From contig NMRA01000163.1 in NCBI GenBank assembly GCA_002633005.1, forward strand, positions 344,071 through 408,070: a DNA stretch of 64,000 bases, read 5' to 3'. Made by a program: the position numbers and the translations under genes. Positions 1 through 12,500 of the stretch are shown one piece after another; within the stretch, counting starts at the first letter, position 1, and each line of letters begins with the position of its first letter. The notes under the pieces are model-generated. The model was not told the origin of the DNA and searched no databases. It worked only from the letters and a program-made list of their open reading frames with translations. The DNA is from Phoronis australis. Lineage: Eukaryota > Phoronida > Phoronidae.

Positions 1-336
1 TGCAAGACAGAACTTCAGACTTTGAGCACCAAAAGTACATGTAAATGACTATTACACTGGGACTGCCTCTTTTAAACAATGGTGAGTGTCAAATATGAAT
101 TAATTTTCAGATGGTCAGACAGGTCACAGACATCCCATTTGGGAAATAAGGCAAAGAGTTGGCTCTTGTTTTTATGGTTACAATGTACATGTAATCGCAA
201 GGGAGCTGTGATTTTTGTCTTTTTAAACCAATTCATTCTTATTTTACCTTACTTTAAAGTTGACAATTTTTGACCTACAAAAGCAGGGCTCAATATAACT
301 TAAGGACGTCTCATGGATAAGTCATTGACTCTAACA
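1..336. other. 3' flank of TBC1D20
   Basis: Downstream of the TBC1D20 stop and probably includes its 3' UTR. No clear minus-strand AATAAA and no other gene seen. The open frame at 79-273 on the plus strand has no family resemblance. Confidence 0.4.
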
Positions 337-562
337 TCATCCATCCTCTCCCCAGTCTACGGCCACTCGGTGAAGTGCTATAGCAGCAACAATAACCAGC
401 ACATGAAGAACAACTAATAGGACTTTAGTCCATGTGTTGGTGCTAGAGGGCGCTTCTAACACTTTGTGATTGGCTTGTTCTAGCTTCTTCTTCCATAGTA
501 CTTTATTGGGCCTCTGTGGTGATGAGGACTTCTGCACTTTTTGGTAGTTAGATATTGCTTTG
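337..562 (-). CDS. TBC1D20: TBC1D20 exon 8, C-terminal membrane anchor
   Basis: Acceptor TTTTTTCCAG|C. Encodes a basic linker (SPQRPNKVLWKKKLEQANHK) and the hydrophobic anchor VLLVVLHVLVIVAAIALH, then HRVAVDWGEDG and stop TGA. Only about 10 luminal residues follow the anchor, typical of a tail-anchored ER protein. Confidence 0.92.
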
Positions 563-3500
563 CTGGAAAAAATAATGAGCTTAAACAAACCCCAAGAATT
601 ATTATAATTTGTATTAATATTACTATTACTGCTATTATCAATATTGTTGTGTTGTAATCTTAATTCATTTACCTTCTAAAGGAAAGGCTCCAAAATCCAA
701 GTTTTGTTCAAATGTAACACTTGTTTCAGTGTTTTCGTCACTCTGATATTAAATGTCAATGAAGACTCGGAAGCATTTGGTGAGTAAAACGTTAAACTGA
801 ATAATCAAACTTAATCCACAGTAAGTACAAATACCCAGAGGAATTAAACTGTGAAACTCAAAAATCAGGGGCTGAGATCAATCAAACATGGGCATTTGAA
901 AGTGACAGAAAATTTGGAAGGGCCTTCACTAGCCAAACATTTACATCAACCTAGAAAAAAGGTACAAAATGTGCCTAATGAAATTTTTTCAGGTTGTAAG
1001 TTGTTAAAATTTCAGAGTAAAAGATTTTGACTAATTTTTAAATATTTAAGTTATTCTTGCCAGGGTTACGAGAAAACAAACAGCAAACTGTTACATACCT
1101 CTTCTTGTAGACAAGCTTGGCTTCCCCAGCCAGTTTATCTGGTGGATATTGAATAAATAACTGTCCTGCTTTAGATATCAGATCCTCATAGGGTAAGTTA
1201 TCCGGGATTTTAGACAATAGGCCATGCATTATACACATGTCACATTCACACGATAAGATGTCCTGCTCCCTGTAAAGGACGATCTAGGAGAAAGAAGACA
1301 GAGCTGTTTAGCAGATTGATACAACTTGAGCAACCTTCCAGGAAGATCACTGAAGAATACATTCTATACAGTCAAATACTTTACAGGACGCTTTCCTTTT
1401 ATTTGTTTGTAAATTTCAAAGCTCGATGAAGTGCCATCTTTGAAAACCCTGTTTAGGTTTTCATTTTTTGTTTTTTAAAGCAGCCAATTAGTGATCCTAA
1501 CCACAAAATTATAAAACCTTGGATTGAACAGGGTTTAATGAGTGTTCCACCACACAGATTTACAGAAAATTAGCACTAACGTTAGATTTATTTTGGTTTG
1601 AGTATTGCTATTTAGACTTGACCTAACTAACGCTGCATGTAACAATGATTGACTTTAAAACATAATTTACTTAATGACTATGCACAGTTTGAGAGTTAAG
1701 CGAAAGTAAACAATTAAGATGACACGGATAAGTGAAGTAATGCTATTAAACAACTGACAGATTAAAAGTTTTAATTTTTAAAACTATTTTACTATGCATT
1801 GTTGCAACACCACAAACAGGTTGAAATTAAATGAGACTTATCTCCCTCGTTTGCACATGATTGCTTCCGCTTATTGTGCATCACAAGTCGACATGTCGGA
1901 ATAATCAGTCTTTGTGTGTGAGAATATTTTGGAAGAATCTATGCCACAAGTAGACGATATAACTTTGCTATCCGAAGATTCTGACATCGATCAGACCAAG
2001 GTGAAGAGCTAGTAAATAACTTCTCATAACTTCATCAAGATGTTAATATGTACATGTACATATCACAGTCAGCTTCCTACCAGGCAATCCAATAGAAAAA
2101 TGAGAACTACCTCTAGAATTGTTCAATGGCTGTCGATTGGCTGCCATCTTCCTCAGTAGCGATTGCCATTAGGTGGAGCTCCTGAACAGAGTGCTCAGGT
2201 GTAGGGAGCCTTCGTCTTTGATCATACACCTTGGCATGTGTTTGACGGTAATAGACTCCTGTATTTTGCGTTAACTTTGTAGTTGTAGGTCTCTTGGCAT
2301 ATTAGGCTAGGAAAACACCAGCCTAATGGCCCAAGATACCAACGACTGAAAAGGCAAGATAAAGGAGTCTATTTACATCGAACAGATGCCAAGGTGTATG
2401 AACAGAGGTGAGGGCTCCCTACGCCCAAGCTCTGTTTACAGCGTGCAATTTTCAAGGGCTCCACCTAGTGGTAGTCACTATTGAGGATGATGGCAGCTAG
2501 TCAACAGCCACTGAAAATTTCTAAGAGTTAATTTTTCTGTCAGATGGCTATTAAGAAACTAACTATGCAGATCAGGGATATTCAGAAAACAGGATTGTAA
2601 CTGATGTGCGACCGAAGAATGCAGTGTTACATTAAATCATTATCACCCAGCTTCGGCTTCTTATGATGAAACAAATCTTAAAGTGAACTTCTGGCGTGCT
2701 TTGGAAATTTTCAAAAAATAATTAAAGAGTAATAGGATGACGATAATGCGTTCAGAAATTCATTAAATGTCTTACATCAAAGTACCGAGGATGAGCACGA
2801 AATTACTCTTCATAATCTTGACATGAAAAGTAGATAAAGAGAACTCTTCTGTAAACTTGGTGTTATTACAGAAAAAACCCACATTTTTGGAATAATTGTG
2901 GGATGGGATAGACTTCTTGAAGTTGGGGGTTTGACCAGTGACATAAAAGAACAAAATTCGTTGTGTTTTTTGTAATTTCATTGCAAATAGTCAATTCTTG
3001 CCCTTGTCTACAATAAATTTTGCTGAAATTGAGGCAGGTGACTTTACAATTAAGTTAAATATAATCAGTTAAATACTCTGTCATTTACTAAGTGTAGCAG
3101 AGCTGCACCAAGAGAACATTAGACTGTAACTGTGGCGGTAACAGGTAAAATTCCAAGCTGAGGCTAATCATAAAAATCACTTTTCTGCCCTTGTTACAAG
3201 GCATACTGAAAACGCAAACAGATGGTAGTAGTTTTCAAAAACAACTGGCAAATATATAGTGGAAGTTTGTTTAGCTTTGTTGAAGTTTCAGCAAAAGTCC
3301 TGCAGCAAACCAGGTAAAAATTCTGTCCACCAAATCACTTGTCAAACCTGCTACAAGGCCAGAGTGATGCAGTTAGAGGGGTTTACACGTCCACGATTTA
3401 TTTCTTTGATAAAAACCCAGGTTTAGGACAGCTTTAGCAAAAACCTTCTGCTCCAAACGTTTCTCAATTTTCTACGAGCAGAGATTTCATCCTCCTTTTG

Positions 3501-6500
3501 AAAAAAACAACAGAGAATAAAAGTCACAACAGACTAAATAATTATGTGGAGCATACTTACAGCTGCTGCCAAATATATAGGCATGAGTGGGTGGCAGGCT
3601 AGGAAGAAGTCATACAGACGGACAATTTGGCGGAATTCATTGAGGACATGGCCGAACCAGGTAATTAACCAGCTTAAACAGAATACGTTGCCAACCTCAG
3701 AACTGAAAGACAACAACTGCATATCAAACTTTTAGTTCTTCTGATAGAAAATATCATTGGTAAATTATTCCAGAAATGTTCTTGAAAGAAATTCAAAGCT
3801 AAAAACGAATAAAGTACATGCAACTAGAAGCTGACAAATATGAATTATCATTTGTCGGAAAGTCAAAATCCAGAAAATTGTTAATAAAAATCTTTAACAC
3901 CTCCACCGAAAAGAAACAACTTGAACTTATGACAGTTAAAACACAATGATCTTTTTCTCCAAAAAATTTAGTTTTTGGCAAGTCTGTTACAAACAAAGGA
4001 TACTAGATTGTCGCACTAAGAAAGATACGATTCCTGTCATCTAAATAGATCGAGACCGAATGCTGTTCTCAAGCACGGGGCCTTTGTAAGATACAGCCCC
4101 ATGATGACTGAGGCAAGCACAATTCACAGGCATGACATCCGGAAATCTAACAAGATGGAATCATAATTCTATATTTAGGAAGTTGCCAGAACTATAAGCC
4201 ATTGAAGGTGATAGCTGTTACTTTTGCAGCAAAAGAAATTGGCTTGTCATGGTGGAAATGGTTTATGTCCAGTAGCTTTTGGCATGTACTGTGCCTGATG
4301 CAAACACTTATACAGCTAGCACCAATGTTTCACTAACGCCACCATATGGCAAGACCACATTTTCCTCAGACTACACACTATTACTCACTCCTCCAGGTAA
4401 CTTCTCAGCTTCTCATTGGCTTTACCGATGATGGGATAGAGGTAATTCAACATGTGCTTAGTTCTGTCCATGGACTGGTCCATAAAATCCCTACAACGCA
4501 ATACAGTGGGGTACACAATGGACTTCCAACACATACTATGTACGATCATTGCTTTCAAAAATAAGAGCAACGCAAAGTGTTGAAATATGTTCATGACTGA
4601 ACCGCAAATGTAATATGATGGTAGGCATATTACTATCACAGGAAATATAAACTTAAAATGCCACTAGGTGGCAAACCATATGTCACATCTATATGAAACA
4701 GGCATGTGCTGTCATGACCTTATAAAATTATTTGCCAAGAATCAGTGAACATTCATCAAGGAACTTCAATATCTAAAAATGCCACATTCACAGAAAACTT
4801 TTAAGTTCTTAAAACCAACATTAACCTTGTTTAGACAAGTAACAACATTGTCAGCATCCTTAAATCTTCCATTATACCGTAGAAATGCATATCACAATCT
4901 TGAATTCAATATCCCAAAAATGAGGAAACAGAAGAAAAGCAAAAGTTTCTTAGCTGCGTGTGACAACGTCACAAGCACCAGTGTGTCATGACCATTAACT
5001 TGCGAGTTTTGTGCGGAACTTGGGATGCAGATAACGTTGTCCATCTCAAAATACAAAGGCATTGTCGCCTCCATAATTTGCCAATAAAATTTCACGAAGA
5101 CTCGTAAAACAATGGGGTGGATATGGAGCTAATGTAAAAAACTCAAACTGCTTGTAGGGGAACAGCAGTAGTTAAATACATCTCAAAATTCGCTTGTGTT
5201 ATCATGTCCATAGGAACATGTCTACAAAATTTCAGGAACATTCCATAACAGGATTTTGGAGATAAAACAGCTGACTTACATTAGCTGGACGAAAGTCAGA
5301 TAGACAGAGATGACGGCCCCATGTACCCAAATGTGGGCGCATAATGACGAAAGTAACATCTTCTAGAACTACCCGCAAATTTTAAAATAATTCTCAAATG
5401 ACTTAAAAAATAAATTTCCTTGTGATTTCATTCATAATTTTTGACCAGCTGGATTTTTTTACTCATCACCTGGCAAATCATGGCGTTTCAAACCGTGTTT
5501 ACAGTACCCTTGTTTACCCACCCTTGCAGTTTTTCAAACAAAACATGAAATCCTGGCTGAAATTGATATGGGTGGAGGCTTTTTTAAGTCTGACAGTGAG
5601 CAAAGGTCTCAAAACCACTCGGGGTAAAGACCAGGACCAGTTTCTGTGGCCATGTTGGAATTAATTACAATGACAATGAAAATGTCAGCAACGAAATTTA
5701 TTCACGGACTATTGGCCATGTACTTCACGCTTAAATTGATTAATTTCAACAATTGTGCCAAGAGCATAAATATGGTGTTACCTTAAATGAGCTTTAGACA
5801 GCTTGTCAACTAAAATGAAAGCTATGTCTTGACCACACACCAACAGAAATGTGACTACGATATCATGATAGCCCTGCAATAAGAAAACAAAATTTAATAA
5901 TATTATTCAACATGTTAAAGAGTCACTGCATGAGAAAAGCAAAATAGGATAGGGCAAAAAACACGCCACAAAATTCCAATTTTCTACTTTGTATTTCTAT
6001 CATCTGCTGATCTATACTCTAAAAGGCTTTAAGGTTATGTACGATCCATATAATCCCAGAAAAACGTCCCAATTTGGGTTACTTTGAAACATCCTATCTC
6101 AGAGATGGCATATCACACTCACATGAACCATCTATACTACACCCACGATTGTATCTATACTATACCCAGGATTGTATCTATACTATACCCAGGATTGTAT
6201 CTATACTACACCCACGATTGTATCTATCAGTTGGTATTGTAGCAACAACAACTTGCCCTCTCTACTAGCCTGGTAGTAATGTAGTTCATCATGTCTTGTC
6301 AAAACTCTCATGATTGTGTCAACCAGCTGATCTTGTAGCACCAATCGTTGATTTTCCTTCATTCCCGGTGGAAACCGTCTTAGCGACCTGTTGACATCTA
6401 GCACCACCTGGTTGTAGTCTCGGTGTTTCTCTAGATCGCCTGTAAAAACAAAGAAAGTGCTGAATTTATGAGAGCTGTAAGGCAGTGACTGCTGGCAACT

Positions 6501-9500
6501 CATCGGAGACACAACTTTAACATCCTTCACTGCAGAGATAATAACTCTTCGGCTGTCTCCGGTGAGTCTATTCATTCTTGAATGATGTTTAGGTAAATTA
6601 AATTTTTTAAATGATCTGGAGATCAATGCCATCTAGTATGATACAAGCAAAATAAAAGCACCAGGTGAAAATTAAATTTGTGCGATTCATCATTAGACAT
6701 TTGTCAAGATCAGAACTGAATTGTATAACGGGCAGAGTGATAGTAAACGACAAAAGAGCATCAAGCAGGTGCACATCCATAGGTCACAGTAAACCTAGTG
6801 GAGAGAAACGGAAAGAGCAGGAATAATGAAATGATCTTGAACATACTACCAAGCATTAACAATTAAGTGTATTCTAAACAAAATAATGAAGATAAGGATA
6901 TCAATATTCTGTGCAGTTCGCCAATCCTTTGTCCAATGTATGACGGCTGGGGACTGCTCTGTGTGATCCTCTTCCCAGAGAGGCGGAAGCATTTTTGCCA
7001 GCCAATTGCCACCCATTCCAGAACCTATTCCCGAGCTAATCCACTCATTAACTAAGTTATGCTAACTTTATTGAACATGTATTCGAACAGAGAAAAAGCA
7101 TGTTAGACACAGTGCTTTTTAAAACAAATCTGATAATGGTGTATGAGTACAAGACGAAAGTATTCACTCCAGGTCAATTTGTCTGAACACTTTTGACTTG
7201 TACTTTAGATGATTGACATTTAACATGCGATTAGAAAACTGTGAGTTATATGAAAAATAAAATATTAGGCATGCAACATACAGGCTTTCTATTATGAGCA
7301 TTGCCTAGCTGAAAAGAGGACTGAATAACACGTTTCAGCATATTAATTATGAATTTTGAAAGTATAAAGGTTGCTTACTGGCATTCACATCTTCTTAAAT
7401 AGTGCACAGTATCTTAATTTTTTTACTTCGAAAAATAAAAATTTATTACTTCCGTAAAGCCCCACTGTTAGCGTTGCTTTTCATGACGTCACTGAGGCTG
7501 TACAGCACAAAGAGATATAGGTCATTGGCCGTGTGAGTACATATTCCAGTCGACAAACCACCTGGTGCATACTCACAACCTTTTTTGTTTTCCTTCTCTG
7601 TGACAGTGATTCGTCCCAGGGCCTAGCCAGCCAGCTAGCTGTATGAAGACTATCGTCAAAATACAGCTGGGTATCAGTAGCACTGTATGTTGAGCTCTGT
7701 TAGACTCCAAAATTTCACATAGCCCGGGTAATTCTGCTTGTCACCTTGTCGTGAAACTTATATCAACATGTACACTGTAGAGCAATAAACTGACAAAGGT
7801 GCATGCAAATATCTGGGTGTCAACCAACACTCATCTTGTCCGCTGGAGCTTTTTAAGTAAAAAACAATCTAATAAAGGTCACATTCTCTCATAATTCTCA
7901 GCCTTTTGTAACAAAGAAGTCAGTCGTAGTTTTGAAAACAGTACACTCAACACCCAACATTTCCTAAAATTTTGCATCATCTCTCAGAGATGGTGACAGC
8001 TTTGCAGGAGCAAATTTTGTTCTGAAATTCGGTTTGCTGGTATTAAAATACAAAAAACTTGAAGCAATCGAAACCAGCTCCAATAATTTGCTGTGACATG
8101 TACGCAACTTCGAAGAACAGTTCGATCACTTGTTGTACTTGGAAGACGAAAGTCTCGAGTAAGAAAACTGGCCAATAAGGCAACAGGTGGTAATTCTGTG
8201 TCAGATTTTACTCGATCAGTTTTTACCCAGGTTGGCACAAGGGCTGTATATTTAGTATACAGCTTTGCACCAAGGCAAGGCTACGCAGTCAGGGCCCCTG
8301 CCTGGCCTGATGCAGAATGCCATCGTTCGATCCATTAATAGTCAACACTACATGACAGTAAACTTGTATTATGAACTTTTGAGAGCTGAGATCGCAGACG
8401 AGTTATACACATTAAGCACAGTTCTGTAGCCAAGAGGCATTCACCCAATGAGCTATATACATAATAAGCTTAATTTATCTCATTGCCTTCAGCCACGGTA
8501 AAGCCTCAGTGTCGTCAGACGCACGTTAGACAATAGGAACTAACATTGGAAAAACTTTTTTTACAAAAATGTGGAAGAATAATAAACATGAGATTTCAAA
8601 CTAAATTACATGAAAAATGTATGTTTTTGTACTTCATGAACCTTTTATGAACCTTCATTAAAAAACAAAATAACAGAAAAAAATCTAACATCGTGTATTC
8701 CAACGTAAACCAATTTCATTTTACTGACATTTTCTCTGACTTGACAATGATTAGCTTTTAAAACATTACTATGGGTATTCATTGATTCAGTTACTCTAGC
8801 CTAGACTGTCTGAAAAATGCATAGTTACAAACCAGGTTTGGAAGGCGTGTCATAGATATTGGCTCCCAGAAGCTTTGGCCAGGCTTCTCTCCTGAGTTCA
8901 TTATTCACTAGTCCATGAGTACTGATAGCTAACTGCTTCAGCGTTGTAACATCAACTGGGTCTTCAGATAACGCCTTCCTTATCACAACTACCTTCTGCC
9001 TACGTGACAGGCTTCCTTCATCTGCATAAAAATTAGCATGATTACAGTAACAATTACAAAATAGCACAGACTGAAGTTCTCAAAATTTTACATACGGATT
9101 CCACATAAATTGGTTGAAAACAAAATCTCGTCATATCAAAAATCAGAAATTAATCACAACACTCCTCACTTTGAAAGTATTTTATTGACGATGAATTTTG
9201 CCTCGACTTTCTAAGGGCTGTTCCAGCAAAAAACGTATGAGAGGGGGAAAGGCACTTTCATTTTTTACCCAACGCCCATATTTTTCTTTTATTTCTCCAA
9301 CCCATGACCCATAATTTTAATTAGGTTGAAATATAAAATGCATCACTTGTAAACAAATTGCCACTAGGATGACAGGCTGTTAAGTGCTTAGATGATCAAT
9401 GGACAAGAACTAGTCGAATCTTGTCAAAAACTAAAGCAGCCAAGAGGGTGGTCGAATCAGAACAAGAATCGACTTTTGTCAGTGCATCCATTCCTGCCAT

Positions 9501-12500
9501 ATATCTTTGTGCCAAATTTCATCCAGCTGCGCCAATAGCTTTTTGAGATAATCAACCTGTCTTGTCAAAAATTAAAATGACCTACAGAGGGTACTACAGT
9601 AGCCAAATTTGTCCAAAATTTGACTGGGTGCTGGCACATACCAGCCATCCATCTCTATGCCAAATGTCATCATGATCCTTTAAGAAGTTTCAAGATTATC
9701 GACAGCCAAGCAATGACGCGAGCAGTCGAAAATTAACAGGGATGCCACAATAGTTGAATCCATCCAAAAATTGACTGGTGCGGGCACATTCTTGCCATGT
9801 ACCTTTGTATCGAATTTCACTGTGATTCGTCTAGCAGTTTTTGAGATAATCGACGCACAAGGAATGGCTTGTCGAAAATTAAAACGACCAACATGGGGTA
9901 CCACGGTAACCAAATTCGTCCAAAAATCAACTGGTGCTGGTGCACCCATGTCAATTACCTCTATACTAAATTTCATCATGATCCGCCAAGCGGTTCTTGA
10001 GATAATTGACAGACAAGAAATGATATTGACAGACAAACTGATTGACAGACAAACAAAGGTAAGAACGAGATGCTGACTATATTCGACCACAAAAGTTTTT
10101 GTGGGTGCAGAAAAATTCCATGTGAGATCACAACTCATGTCAGTTACCACAAACTTCCTTTTCAAAGACACCTGTGAGCAATACTTTAAGCAGCCACCAG
10201 GTGTCTCTGTCCACCATGTGTCTGTAATTTCAATAGGATTTCTTCATTTTCAAGAATCTATGAATCTCAAAATGTTTCCATGAATGCTTTTTAAGCTGCT
10301 ATGCCAAGTGAACATTGGAAATTTTCTATCTGACTTTGGCTTAAAATACCCACCTGTCAACATTTACAGGACACAAAATACCACCCATTTTTAATGACAC
10401 ACTTCTTTCAAGGAGGACCGCCCATGATTTTAAGTTTTTTCAAAATACAACCACCCATAAATTTTACTATCCAATGCCCCCCCCCCCCAACATCCGGATT
10501 TTGCTGGAACAGCCGTAATTGATTTTCACCAAAATTTCAACAAAACAAGATATATTATTACAAGATTCACGAATCATTAAACTAATATTATTTACTGTAC
10601 TGCGTGATATTAAGTTTGTTACAGGCATGTAGCAGACCATGCTTGCTCATTAGCAATACAGTGATTAAAATGTTCGATTTTCTAAAATATCTTTCAGACA
10701 AACCAATCGTCCAATGCTCAGTTACACAAAACAGCTTGCATCCAATGGAACCTACTAGTATGTAAATTAAGGTATTATGCTTAGATAGAAAGAGTGAAAT
10801 CTCATAGATTTTATTAATCTTGTTAAAACAATGGGTTCTGCATTTTGATTTTAAATTGTTTTGACCGGAAATAAGAAAAAAATCGACAGTAAACTTGTTT
10901 TTTACAACTTGTTTGCTCATTTAGCTCTGGCAGCCATTGGCATTGGAAATTAGACAGAAATACACTTCATTACCTCTTACTGGTGAATCACTTCTCTCTG
11001 TCAGTTGTGACCCTATGGATATTGCACTGCTTGTCATTGTCTCTTCTCCGTACTTCGTTTCAACACACCAGAAGTGGCCTCATCTAAGTAAAAAATTTGA
11101 CATCAAAGCTGCAACAAAACTGACTTCTATCGCAAAAAAATTTCCTTCAGATCACTTACTGCTATTAAGAAATTGGTCTTAAATTGCTCAGTCAAATAGG
11201 AGACGATTTTAGGGTTTCAAGTTGTAAAAGTCAAGAATCTCATATCAGGATATTAAAACACACCTCACAAGATGCAAAATCGCGATGCTGAGGTACATAG
11301 ATCCGTATAGCACCAGTATAACCGTAACAGTTATCAGATGCTGGTATAGATTTTCAAAGGTTCAATTGACCTTTAGCTATAAAAAGAATGAAACACACAT
11401 TTTGACGTACTCTGGAGTTCCGAATAGTAGTAGAGACAGCAATAATAGTATAGACTGGAAATTTTCACGATTTTTAATAATAGTAGAGACTAACAATAGT
11501 ATAGACCCAACATTTTGCCACTAGAAAAGTAGAATAATAGTATAGACCGGAAATTGTCGAAAAAAATTAATACTAGTATAGAATGAAATAATGATATAGA
11601 CGGCAAATTTGTGGATATTTAAACATAGTATAGACTGGAATAATAATATTGGTTATAAATTTAGGTAAAATCAAATAATGATATCGAAGAGAATGATAAT
11701 GTAAAACAGCAAATTCTAAGAAATAATGGTACAGTATAGACGGGAAATTTGTGGAAAATTAAAAATAGTTAGACTGGAATAATAACATTGCGTAAAATCT
11801 AGTAACGGTAGATGGAAATAATAGGAAGTGCAAAATCTAATAATGATGTAGATGGGATTGGAATAATAATGCAAAGAAGCATATTCTGTCTGACTTACCA
11901 CCACTATAAGTAATTGTTTCAAAGAAAAACTTTGAAATTGAACATTAGCATAGTTAAATTATTGCAGTGGTGTATCCACCCATGCCATAACATAGTACAG
12001 TGAAGTGGAATAAAGTGTCATTGCTAAAACAAAGACCATTCGTTTATTCAATAACTTTAAATGGAAGTCTAAAAGTATATAGATGTGTTTCAAACAGTAT
12101 GCATTATCATTTTACTAAAAAAAGAATGTGACATTCATACTAGTGATGACAATGTCAACTAAGTCCAAAAATTATAACAAGGAGGTAAAGATTTCAGCAG
12201 CAACGTCCAGTCTTCCACGAAGCCGGCAGTCTGAATAAATACAATAAAGTGTCTTGGTAAAACGAGTCGCAGTTTAATCATACATATTCCTGACAGTCGA
12301 GCCTTTGTTTCTCTCAATCTCATGTCTTGCACAACGTTCATAGTCAATACCCTCGGAATGTTAGTCAGAATTCGACGTCAAAAAGTCGGTACATCCAAAA
12401 TTTTACACGGCCAGAAATTGAAATTTCTTGCAGAATTGCAAAACATTCGAGTCCACGACCACAACTACGTCCACCATCTTTAATGTCTAATTAGGTATAA

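Noticed and set aside
4561-5344. Frames at 4779-4991 and 4892-5095 as genes
   Set aside because: They lie inside the family H repeat.
8270-8340. Possible tRNA (a GTTCGATCC word)
   Set aside because: B-box-like word only; no A box at the right spacing and no cloverleaf pairing.
9680-10171. 163-codon minus-strand frame
   Set aside because: It is produced by the 150-base tandem units; both strands are open and the residues repeat with the DNA period.
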